Source: Oceanibacterium hippocampi (GTDB taxonomy: Bacteria > Pseudomonadota > Alphaproteobacteria > Sneathiellales > Sneathiellaceae). Taken from it: 64,000 nucleotides of DNA. The translations under genes were made by a program, and so were the position numbers. Where the stretch lies: positions 1,178,001 to 1,242,000 of the forward strand of contig NZ_FWFR01000001.1 in assembly GCF_900172325.1 (NCBI RefSeq), read 5' to 3'. Positions 51,993-59,698 of this stretch are shown piece by piece. Each line of letters starts with the position of its first letter. Position 1 is the stretch's first letter. Below the pieces are notes generated by a model that worked only from the letters and a program-made list of their open reading frames with translations, was not told the DNA's origin and did no database searches.

Positions 51993-52691
51993 ATGGATTT
52001 CGACAAGCTGCAGCGATTGATCGAGCAGAAACTCCGTGCCAGCGGCAAGTCGCAGCGCCGGCTGTCCCAGGAGGCGGGGCTGCACCCGGACGCCGTCCGC
52101 AACGTCCTCCGCGGTCGCAAGCCGAGCTATGACCGGCTGGCCCGTATCCTGCGCGCGCTCGATATCGCGGTCGACACGATCGGCGAACCGATCGACCGGC
52201 CGCGCGCCGGGGAGTCAATCCAAAAAACCGAACGAAACCACGATAATACAACCTTAATAAATAATTCCTACCGTGCATTCTCGGCCAGAGGGGATGAATC
52301 CAGTGGTGTACCCGTCAGGGGCATCCAGGACGCGAAGGGCGGCGGACGTTTCATGTCGGAGAGGCAGTCATTCGAGATCGTCAATCGACCATCGCTGCTG
52401 CGCGGCGTCGAGCATTCCTACGCGGTCTATGTCTGTGACGACACCATGGTGCACCGCTTTCTCCCCGGGGAGATCGTTTTCGTCAATCCCTACAAGCCGT
52501 TGACCGATGGCTGCTTCGTGGTCATCCAGATGGCCGGGGAGGGGGCCGCCCGCTACCTGATCAAGCAGTATCTCGGCCGCAGCGGGGATGCCCTTCGCCT
52601 GCGCCAGCTGAGCCCGCTCGAAGACCTCGTCCTGTCGCGCGAGGCGATCGTCGCTGCGCATCGTATCGTGGCGTCCCAGGAGCACTCCTGA
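51993..52691 (+). CDS. Phage repressor, HTH plus S24/LexA-like C-terminal domain
   Basis: The product has 232 residues. A helix-turn-helix of XRE type is at about 18-56 (SQRRLSQEAGLHPDAVRNVL). A linker rich in Asn/Ser/Gly lies at 75-120, and an S24-like domain follows. In the catalytic motif the usual G-D-S-M-E-P is CDDTM, with Thr151 in place of Ser; the partner Lys191 is present (YLIKQYL). Thr may support no or slow self-cleavage, so induction by RecA might be weakened. The AT-rich linker (52216-52270) is unlike the surrounding DNA. Confidence 0.82.
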   Translation: MDFDKLQRLIEQKLRASGKSQRRLSQEAGLHPDAVRNVLRGRKPSYDRLARILRALDIAVDTIGEPIDRPRAGESIQKTERNHDNTTLINNSYRAFSARGDESSGVPVRGIQDAKGGGRFMSERQSFEIVNRPSLLRGVEHSYAVYVCDDTMVHRFLPGEIVFVNPYKPLTDGCFVVIQMAGEGAARYLIKQYLGRSGDALRLRQLSPLEDLVLSREAIVAAHRIVASQEHS

Positions 52692-52788
52692 CCTCACCCG
52701 TCAATTATGTGCGGTGGAAAAACCGCAAACCAGGCCCATATTGCCGGCAGCGCCGATGCTGGCCCGGGAGCAATGACAGGAGAGGTCC

Positions 52789-53004
52789 GTGCACAACCCC
52801 GATTCCGATGATCCGTCCGATCTGAACGCGCTGCAGGCACTGCGGGCGGAACTGCGGCAGGCGGCGATGGCCGTGCTGGAGCTGGGTCTGCGGCGTCCGG
52901 CCCTGCGGTCTGCCTGCCGCGAGATCGCGGCCGGACTTGCCGACCTGGACGGTGACTGCGTGGCGCCCGGGATCGCCGCGCGCGAGGCCAGTTGCCGCCG
53001 CTGA
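52789..53004 (+). CDS. Small hypothetical protein
   Basis: A GTG at 52789 after AGGAGAGG gives 71 residues: helical, Ala/Leu/Arg-rich (LNALQALRAELRQAAMAVLELGL), with two cysteines near the end. It follows the repressor by about 100 bases and may mark the right edge of the prophage or be the first chromosomal gene. No function is known. Confidence 0.5.
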   Translation: MHNPDSDDPSDLNALQALRAELRQAAMAVLELGLRRPALRSACREIAAGLADLDGDCVAPGIAAREASCRR

Positions 53005-53022
53005 GCGAGCGTCCGGGGGTTC

Positions 53023-54089
53023 TCAGTCGGCGACCAGGATGCCGATCTTGCCGACATGCGATTTCGACAGGAAGACTTCCTGCGCCGCGCGCAGCTCGCG
53101 CAGCGGATAGGTTCCGGCCAGAACCGGCCGGATCTCGCCCGCCTCGATATAGCCGATCAGGTCGGTGAACACGCCCGACGGCTGGTAGGTACAACCGAAC
53201 AGTGACAGGTCGCGCAGATAGAGCGTGCGCAGGTCGAGTTCGACGATGGGCCCGGCGATGGCGCCGGCGGTGACGTAGCGCCCGCCGTTGCGGAGCGCGC
53301 CGATCAGGTCATTCCAGCGGCGCCCGCCCACGAGGTCGAGCACCACGTCGAAGGTCCGTTCGGGAAAGTCGCCGTCGCGGACCAGGGTCTCGTCCGCGCC
53401 GAGCGCGCCGAGTGCGGCGGCCTTCGCGGGCGTGCTCAGGGCCGTGACCCGGGCGCCGCGCCGCTTCGCGAGCTGGATCGCCGCCGAGCCGACGCCGCCC
53501 GAGGCGCCGGTGACCAGTACCCGTTCGGCGCCGAGGCCGGCCCGCTGGGTCATGCCCTCGGCGGTGGAAAAGGCGCAGGGAAACGAGGCGAGTTCCACGT
53601 CGCTGAGCTCCGAGCGCACCGCGATCGCGTGTTCCGCCGCGACCGTGGTGTATTGCGCGAAGGCCCCGTCCCGTTCCGATCCGAAGGTGATCAGGCGCGG
53701 CCCGGAGCCGTCAGAGGCGACAGGCTGCATCGGCCGGACCAGCACGCGCTCGCCGATCCGCGCCGCGGCGACCCCTTCGCCGACCGCGACGACCTCGCCA
53801 CAGCAATCCGCCCCCTGGACACGCGGGAAGGACAGCGGGGTGCCGGACCAGCCGCCGTCCCCATCGGCGTTCGTTCCGAAGCCGTCGGTCGCGCCGGAGG
53901 CCGTGTCGCCGCGCACGCTCTTGGAATACCAGCCGGTGCGGGTGTTCACGTCGGTGTTGTTCAGGGCCGCGGCGCCGACCCGGATCAGCAGTTCGCGCGG
54001 CACACCGGCAGGTTGTCGCGCCACGCCAGCTTGTCGAGCCCGCCATGCCCGGTGAGGACAATCCCGTTCATCGTTTCGGGAAGCGTCAT
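53023..54089 (-). pseudogene. NADPH:quinone reductase/zinc-type alcohol dehydrogenase-like gene with frameshift
   Basis: The ATG 54089 frame gives NGIVLTGHGGLDKLAWRDNLPV and then hits a stop after CRANC. The expected continuation PRELLIRVGAAALNNTDVNTRT lies in another frame from about 54010 leftward to the normal stop at 53023. Several residues between (usually a Pro/Gly linker) are also missing, so a small out-of-frame deletion near 54000 is likely. The rest is intact, including the Rossmann motif VTGASGGVGSAAIQLA. It is either a real pseudogene or a sequencing error. Confidence 0.75.
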
Positions 54090-54402
54090 CGCGGTCTCCT
54101 CCTCGGCAAGACGTCGTTCTGCACATGAATCCCGTCGGGACGGCATGGTTAGCGCGGGAGCCTGCTGCCGCCACATCGCCGGCGCCGGTTCGCCCTTCGG
54201 CCGGTTCGCGCGGAGCCCGCAAAGAGGCAAACTGCAGAAAAATCGAGCGTCGCTGTAGCCATTCCGTGTCAAGTTAATATACTTAATGAAGTTTGACGGT
54301 GCGTTGCCGACGGCGGAAATGGCGGGAACCCGCCGAATTCGATCTGGCACGGCTGTTGCTTGGACAACAGGCAGACTGTTCTGCCGGCCGGATTCGGGAA
54401 TG
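54090..54402. other. Intergenic region, AT-rich near 54280
   Basis: No conserved gene is seen in this 313-base stretch. Around 54270-54300 a short AT-rich piece (GTTAATATACTTAATG) interrupts GC-rich DNA and is the best place for promoters or an operator. The remainder down to 54777 contains only the weak ORF listed next. Confidence 0.4.
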
Positions 54403-54666
54403 ATGCGTATTCGTCAGTCACAGGGATCTTTCAGCGCCGCGCGAGGCGAGATCGGCTCGCGTCCGGGACGCGGTCATCGCCTGCCGGCCGCCCGGCGGCG
54501 CCATCGGTCGGTCGGCCGCCGGCCGCGCCCCTGGCAATTCCCGGTCGGCCACAACTGGGCGGTGTGGGAGGATTTCCTCTCCCGTCATGCCGGCGACCTC
54601 TGGATGGAGCAGCTCTCGGGCGTCGTCATGCTGGGTCCGATGGACGGCGATCCGCAGCTCAACTGA
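54403..54666 (+). CDS. Doubtful small ORF
   Basis: An 87-codon frame. Its first half is Arg/Gly/Pro-rich and looks random; the second half (FPVGHNWAVWEDFLSRHAGDLWMEQL) looks more protein-like. No ribosome binding site is clear. It may be coding, a remnant, or chance. Confidence 0.3.
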   Translation: MRIRQSQGSFSAARGEIGSRPGRGHRLPAARRRHRSVGRRPRPWQFPVGHNWAVWEDFLSRHAGDLWMEQLSGVVMLGPMDGDPQLN

Positions 54667-54777
54667 GCGTCATCCCGCGGGTGGCCCATACCGCTCCGCC
54701 GTCCCCGCGGACCCGTTAACCGCGACTTAACGCCCGATCGTCGATGATAGGCCCCTGTCAGGGGCAAGGATCGAGCA

Positions 54778-55257
54778 GTGTACGGCGCGGAGAAACCGTT
54801 CAAGAAGACGATGGCGAAAGTCGAGTGCCAGGTGGTGCTCGCCGACGGTCGGAGCTTCGACGGCCATTTCTTCGCCGGCGCCCAGCAGCGCCTGAGCGAC
54901 GTGCTGAACGACCAGCGGCCGTTCCTGCCGTTTGCAACCAGCGCGGGCGAGACCCTGCTGATCGCCAAGGCAGCGATCGCCACCGTCACGCCGCAGGAAT
55001 CGGCGGCCGACGACAAGCCGGCCGCCTATCGCGGCGAGAATCCCTATCTGCTGCTGGCCGTCGACCCGAAGGCCGACCTGGCGACGATCAAGCGGGCCTA
55101 CCACGACCGTATCCGGGAGCATCACCCCGACCGCCTGAACGGCTTCGGATTGCCGCAGGAATATGTCGACCTCGCCAACCAGAAGCTCTCGGCGATCAAC
55201 AAGGCCTACAAGGCGATCGTCGCGGAGCGCCAGCACGAGCCCGAGACGGCGTACTGA
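54778..55257 (+). CDS. J-domain protein
   Basis: The product has 159 residues from GTG 54778 (ATG 54811 is an alternative). The C-terminal about 60 residues are a J domain: NPYLLLAVDPKADLATIKRAYHD, then HHPDRLNG with the HPD tripeptide, then INKAYKAI. The N-terminal about 85 residues form a beta-rich domain of unknown role (CQVVLADGRSFDGHFFAG). It would recruit a DnaK-type Hsp70 to a specific client. Confidence 0.82.
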   Translation: MYGAEKPFKKTMAKVECQVVLADGRSFDGHFFAGAQQRLSDVLNDQRPFLPFATSAGETLLIAKAAIATVTPQESAADDKPAAYRGENPYLLLAVDPKADLATIKRAYHDRIREHHPDRLNGFGLPQEYVDLANQKLSAINKAYKAIVAERQHEPETAY

Positions 55258-55424
55258 TCCGGTCCTGCCTTCATCACGCCTCTCCCGTCCTGGCCCTCAT
55301 CCCGTCTCGCGACGGGCTGGGTTGCGAAGCCGACGGGTCGCAAGGCCGCTGCCGCCTGCTATAATGTCCGCGGATGACGCTCGTCCGATGCGTCGCCGGC
55401 ACCCGTCTCCGCAGGACTGCTCCG

Positions 55425-56618
55425 ATGTCGACCCGACGCATCCCGCCGCTCTACGTGCTCGTCCTCGCGACGATGACCGGGCCGCTGGCACTCAACATCA
55501 TTGTCCCGTCGATGCCCGGCATGGCGCGCGAGTTCGATGTCGATTTCGAGACGATCCAGTTCACGCTGACCTTCTACCTGATCGGCGTCGCCTTCGGGCA
55601 GCTGATCTACGGCCCGCTGTCCGACCGCTTTGGCCGGCGGCCGCTGATCCTGATCGGCGCGGCGCTGTTCACGGCGGCGAGCCTGGTCACCGCCTTCGCC
55701 GACAGCGCCAACTGGGTGATCGTCGGGCGCATCGTGCAGGCGCTCGGCGCCTGTTCCGGCATGGTGCTGACGCGCGCCATCGTCCGCGACATCTACAGCC
55801 GCGAACGCTCGGCCAGCATGCTCGGCTACATCATGATGGCAATGGCGGTCGCGCCGGCGACGGCGCCCGCGATCGGCGGCTATATCGACGCCTGGGTCGG
55901 CTGGCGGGCAAGTTTCGTGCTGGTCGGCGGGCTCGGCCTGGTGGTCTTCGTCGCCTGCCTGACGCAGCTTTCCGAAACCAACCTGAAGCGTAACGAGACC
56001 CTCGACCTGCTCGGCCAGTTCCGGAGCTTCGGCAAGCTGCTGCGCTCGCCGGCCTATGTCGGCTATACCGGCTGCGCCGCCTTTACCGTGGGCGCCTTCT
56101 TCGCCTTCCTGTCGACCGGGCCCTATTACATCATCGAGGTGCTGGGCGCGGGGTCCGAGCAGTACGGCATCTGGTTCATCATCATCTCGGTCGGCTATAT
56201 CGCCGGCAACCTGGTGGTCGGGCGCTTCTCGGTCCGCTACGGCGGCGACCGGGTGGTCTTCCTCGGCAGCGCCGCCTCGGTCGTGGGCGGGCTGGCGCTG
56301 ATCTACGGCGCGGTCGTCGAGACGACGTCGCTGGCGGCGATCTTCCTGCCGATGTGCCTGGTGACCTTCGGCAACGGCTCCAGCCAGCCGATCGCCATCG
56401 CCGCGGCGATCAGCGAGGCGCCGCACATGGCGGGTGCCGCCTCGGGCCTCATCGGCTTCTCGCAGATGGTCGTCAGCCTGCTCGTCACCGTGACCATCGG
56501 GCAACTTCTCACCGACAGCGCCTGGCCGCTGGTGATCAGCGTTTCCGGCGCCGGCCTGCTTTCCTTCGGCTGCTATTTCTGGGCATATTCGGTGAACAGG
56601 AGAAACCGGGGGACGTGA
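55425..56618 (+). CDS. MFS drug resistance transporter, Bcr/CflA family
   Basis: The product has 397 residues from ATG 55425 after AGGA, with twelve predicted membrane helices. Motif A reads GPLSDRFGRRP between helices 2 and 3. The early part (LATMTGPLALNIIVPSMPGM) is typical of Bcr/CflA. It exports drugs or metabolites with protons. It overlaps the amidase gene by one base (TGATG). Confidence 0.88.
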   Translation: MSTRRIPPLYVLVLATMTGPLALNIIVPSMPGMAREFDVDFETIQFTLTFYLIGVAFGQLIYGPLSDRFGRRPLILIGAALFTAASLVTAFADSANWVIVGRIVQALGACSGMVLTRAIVRDIYSRERSASMLGYIMMAMAVAPATAPAIGGYIDAWVGWRASFVLVGGLGLVVFVACLTQLSETNLKRNETLDLLGQFRSFGKLLRSPAYVGYTGCAAFTVGAFFAFLSTGPYYIIEVLGAGSEQYGIWFIIISVGYIAGNLVVGRFSVRYGGDRVVFLGSAASVVGGLALIYGAVVETTSLAAIFLPMCLVTFGNGSSQPIAIAAAISEAPHMAGAASGLIGFSQMVVSLLVTVTIGQLLTDSAWPLVISVSGAGLLSFGCYFWAYSVNRRNRGT

Positions 56619-58045
56619 TGGGCGAGGGGTCGAATCCATTCCGTACGGCGGGCGCGCTGATCCGCGCCTACGCGGCCGGGGAGACGACGCCAGCGGCTGA
56701 ACTGGAGATGGCGCTCGATCGCCTCGACCGCTTCGAGCCGACGCTGAACGCCTTCATGGTTGTCGCCCGCGACAGTGCCCGGATGGCCGCCGATTCCGCC
56801 ACCGCGCGCTGGCGGGCGGGCACGCCGATGGGGCCGCTCGACGGCGTCCCGCTGACCATCAAGGACATCACCGACGTCGCCGGCTGGCCGACCCGCAAGG
56901 GCTCGGCGCTGACGCCCGAGACCCCGGCCGAGGCGGACAGCCCGGCAGTGGCCCGGCTGCGCGCCGCCGGCGCCGTCCTGTTCGGCAAGACCACGACGCC
57001 GGAATTCGGCTGGAAGGGCATGACCGACGGGCCGCTGTTCGGCACGACCTGCAATCCCTGGGACACGACGCGCACGCCGGGCGGCTCGTCGGGCGGCGCG
57101 GCGGCCGCGCTCGCCGCCGGGATTGGCGCCGCCGCCCATGGCACCGACGCGGGCGGCTCGCTCCGCATTCCGGGCAGCTATTGCGGCCTCGTCGGTTTCA
57201 AGCCGAGCTTCGGGCGGGTTCCCGACCTGCCCCATGACAGCCCCTTCGACAGCCTCGCGACGGCTGGCGCGATCACCCGCGACGTCGCCGACGCGGCGCT
57301 GCTGCTGGATATCCTCGCCGGCACCGACCGGCGCGACTGGCGCACGCTGCCGCGCGAGGCCGCGGATTTCAAAGCCTTCCCGGGGCCGGATGGTCTGAAG
57401 GGGATGAAGATCGCCTACGCGCCCGGTCTGGGCGGCGCCGAGCCGGTCGAGGCGGTCACCCAGCTCACCGACGCGGCGGTCGAACGGCTGGCCGACCTCG
57501 GCGCCGAGGTGAGCCATGTCGGGCCGGTCTTCGCGCCGCTGGAGCCGCGCTTCCGCGACCTCTGGCTGGCCGGCTTCGGCAGGATCATCGACGCGATCCC
57601 GTCCGAACGCCGCGACGAGCTCGACCCGCGCTTCCGCGCGGTCGCCGAGGCGGGCCTCGACATCGATCTCCGCGCCTTCTATCGCGGCTACGCGGAACAG
57701 GCCGCGCTCGCCGCCGAGCTTGCCGCCCTCCACGAGCGTTACGCGCTGCTGGTCACCCCGACCATGCCGACCCTGCCGCCGACCGCGGACACGCCCTATG
57801 CCAGCCCGGTCTTCGACCGCTGGCGCCATGCCACGCCCTACACGGTGCCGTTCAACCTGACCGGCCAGCCGGCGCTCTCGATGCCCTGCGGGGTCAGCCA
57901 CGAGGGCCTGCCGGTCGGCCTGCAGATCGCCGGTCCGCGCTTCGCCGAGACCACGATCCTCGCCGCCGCCTCGGCGCTGGAGGCGGCGCTGGCGCTGCCC
58001 AGCCCCCACCCGGTGCTGCGGGCCGCTCTCGACCGGATCGGCTGA
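56618..58045 (+). CDS. Amidase, amidase-signature family
   Basis: The product has 475 residues. The Ser-cisSer-Lys triad is visible: Lys in LTIKDITD, the cis-Ser in TPGGSSGGAAAALAAG and the nucleophile Ser in GTDAGGSLRIPGSYCG. It hydrolyses carboxamides; the substrate is unknown. It is coupled to the transporter before it and precedes DinB by seven bases. Confidence 0.92.
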   Translation: MGEGSNPFRTAGALIRAYAAGETTPAAELEMALDRLDRFEPTLNAFMVVARDSARMAADSATARWRAGTPMGPLDGVPLTIKDITDVAGWPTRKGSALTPETPAEADSPAVARLRAAGAVLFGKTTTPEFGWKGMTDGPLFGTTCNPWDTTRTPGGSSGGAAAALAAGIGAAAHGTDAGGSLRIPGSYCGLVGFKPSFGRVPDLPHDSPFDSLATAGAITRDVADAALLLDILAGTDRRDWRTLPREAADFKAFPGPDGLKGMKIAYAPGLGGAEPVEAVTQLTDAAVERLADLGAEVSHVGPVFAPLEPRFRDLWLAGFGRIIDAIPSERRDELDPRFRAVAEAGLDIDLRAFYRGYAEQAALAAELAALHERYALLVTPTMPTLPPTADTPYASPVFDRWRHATPYTVPFNLTGQPALSMPCGVSHEGLPVGLQIAGPRFAETTILAAASALEAALALPSPHPVLRAALDRIG

Positions 58046-58052
58046 GAAGGTC

Positions 58053-58613
58053 ATGCGGCCGGCCATGACGCTGGAAGGCATGTTCGCGGCGATGGCGCGG
58101 AACAACGCTTGGGCAAACCGGCGCCTGCACGAGGCCTGCCGTGGCCTTCCCGACGGCGCTTTCGGGGCCCCGCGCGGCGGTTTCTTCGGCTCGATCTCGC
58201 GGACCCTCAACCATATCCTGATCGTCGACTGGTATTATCTCGACCAGATGAGTGGCGAAGGCCTCGGCTACTGGCTGCGCCAGGACGAGGAGCCGTATCC
58301 CCTGCTCGACGACCTGATCGAGGCGCAGCGCGCAGCCGACCGCCGGCTGATCGCCTTCTGCGACGGCCTCGGCCTGGCCGACCTCGCCCGCACGGTGCCG
58401 ATGGAACGGCCCGGCCGCAAGGCGCCGGACGAACGCATCGGCGACCTGCTCGCCCATCTCTTCCAGCACCAGGTCCATCATCGCGGTCAGGCGCACGGCC
58501 TGCTCTCCGATGCCGGGATCACGCCGCCGCAGCTCGACGAATTCTTCCTCGTCGACGACGGCCGGTTCCGTGGCGACGACATGGCCGCACTACGCGATCT
58601 CGGCCTCGACTGA
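58053..58613 (+). CDS. DinB-family protein
   Basis: The product has 186 residues. A four-helix bundle with conserved His positions is seen: NHILIVDWYYLDQM and FQHQVHHRGQAHGLL give the metal triad of DinB/YfiT proteins. Most bind a metal and some act as thiol-transferases or hydrolases. It is the third gene of the transporter/amidase run. Confidence 0.88.
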   Translation: MRPAMTLEGMFAAMARNNAWANRRLHEACRGLPDGAFGAPRGGFFGSISRTLNHILIVDWYYLDQMSGEGLGYWLRQDEEPYPLLDDLIEAQRAADRRLIAFCDGLGLADLARTVPMERPGRKAPDERIGDLLAHLFQHQVHHRGQAHGLLSDAGITPPQLDEFFLVDDGRFRGDDMAALRDLGLD

Positions 58614-58687
58614 ATGGCGAACCTTGCCTCGACCGCCCGGCCGCGCGACAATCGGCGCGGGATCCGGCAGCGATGGAGGCCGGAGAG

Positions 58688-58918
58688 ATGATTGCCAATC
58701 CGACGGGAACCCGGGCCGTGACGGTGCTGCTCGCACTGCTCGCGCTCACCCTTGGCGGCTGCGCCGAGCGGGACCGTTTCGTCGTCGGCGGGCCGGACGA
58801 TCCGGTCGTCGGTTTCTGCTACCAGCGGCTCGCCCGCGTCGACTGCGCGACGACGCCGGAGCCCGGGCGCGTTCCCGTCGCGCTCATGTACCGCAGCATG
58901 CTGGCGCCGATCTACTGA
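58688..58918 (+). CDS. Small lipoprotein
   Basis: The ATG at 58688 after GGAG gives 76 residues. The lipobox LTLGGC is at residue 25. The mature part has two more cysteines (VGFCYQRLARVDCATTP) that could form a disulphide. No family is recognised. It converges on the ferredoxin-like gene with a three-base gap. Confidence 0.65.
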   Translation: MIANPTGTRAVTVLLALLALTLGGCAERDRFVVGGPDDPVVGFCYQRLARVDCATTPEPGRVPVALMYRSMLAPIY

Positions 58919-58921
58919 GCC

Positions 58922-59602
58922 TCAGGCCGGTGGGTCGGCGAACCAGCGCATGTGATGGGCGGCTTCGGCCGGATCGTAGGCATGGGCAGGCCCGACCGGG
59001 CAGGCGAGGCGGGCGAGACAGCCCTGTTCCCGGCAGGCCGCGCCGTCGGCGCTCCGCACATGGGCGAGGCAGAGCCGGGTGTCGTAGCCCGCGTCCGAGA
59101 TCGCGCCGGCCGGGCAGCTGGTCATGCAGGGCTTCTCCGCGCAACTCGCGCAGGGATGGGCCGCCGGGGGCGATTTCGGCAGCGCGACCGGCCCGGCGAA
59201 CAGCAAGGCCGCCCGCCAGGCGTGCCAGAGGCCGTATTCGGGATGGATCAGGATCATCAGCGGCGAGGGCTTCAGCCCCTCGGCCAGTGCCGCCCAGCGC
59301 TGGAACGGCGCATGCGGCGGGCCGCCGAACGGATAGCGCGCCTCGGCCCCGTGCGCCGCGGCGATCGCGCCGACCACCCTCCGGGTCCAGCGGTCGAGCG
59401 GATGGTCGGCCAGTGCAGCTTCCGGCGCGGCCTCGAAATGCCGCCACATCGCGCGGCCGGCATTACCGACCAGCAGCAGCGTCCCGACCAGCCGCCCGTC
59501 GCCGAGCGTGAGGCCGTCGAGAGCGTCGGCGTCGAGCGCGCCGCGCAGGATGAGGCCATGTCCCGCCAGCCTGCGGGCGATATCGGTCGCTGTCGTTTCC
59601 AT
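58922..59602 (-). CDS. Ferredoxin-like 4Fe-4S protein
   Basis: The product has 226 residues. The C-terminal part has two cysteine clusters, CASCAEKPCMTSCPAGAI and a second set ending CLARLACPVG, fitting two 4Fe-4S clusters as in the QueG-like ferredoxin domain. The N-terminal 130 residues have no clear family. It lacks the cobalamin-binding part of QueG, so it is not an epoxyqueuosine reductase itself. Confidence 0.75.
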   Translation of the reverse strand: METTATDIARRLAGHGLILRGALDADALDGLTLGDGRLVGTLLLVGNAGRAMWRHFEAAPEAALADHPLDRWTRRVVGAIAAAHGAEARYPFGGPPHAPFQRWAALAEGLKPSPLMILIHPEYGLWHAWRAALLFAGPVALPKSPPAAHPCASCAEKPCMTSCPAGAISDAGYDTRLCLAHVRSADGAACREQGCLARLACPVGPAHAYDPAEAAHHMRWFADPPA

Positions 59603-59698
59603 GGTGGGGAGGATAGTCCGGCCCGCAGCCCCTCGCCACATCCGCCGTCTCGCGCTATAGAGGGGGCCGGCAAGAACGGACCCTGACGGAGTGGCGTA

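Larger units (their letters stand above)
30400..52691. mobile_element. Siphovirus-like prophage or prophage remnant
   Basis: A continuous set of phage genes runs leftward: terminase, portal, scaffold, coat, tail and a small membrane-protein module. A rightward repressor with a dyad operator closes the right end. No integrase, transposase, excisionase, replication gene or recognisable endolysin is found, and no attachment repeat could be identified. The limits given are those of phage-like genes, not proven ends. The truncated portal suggests it no longer forms normal virions. Confidence 0.85.
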
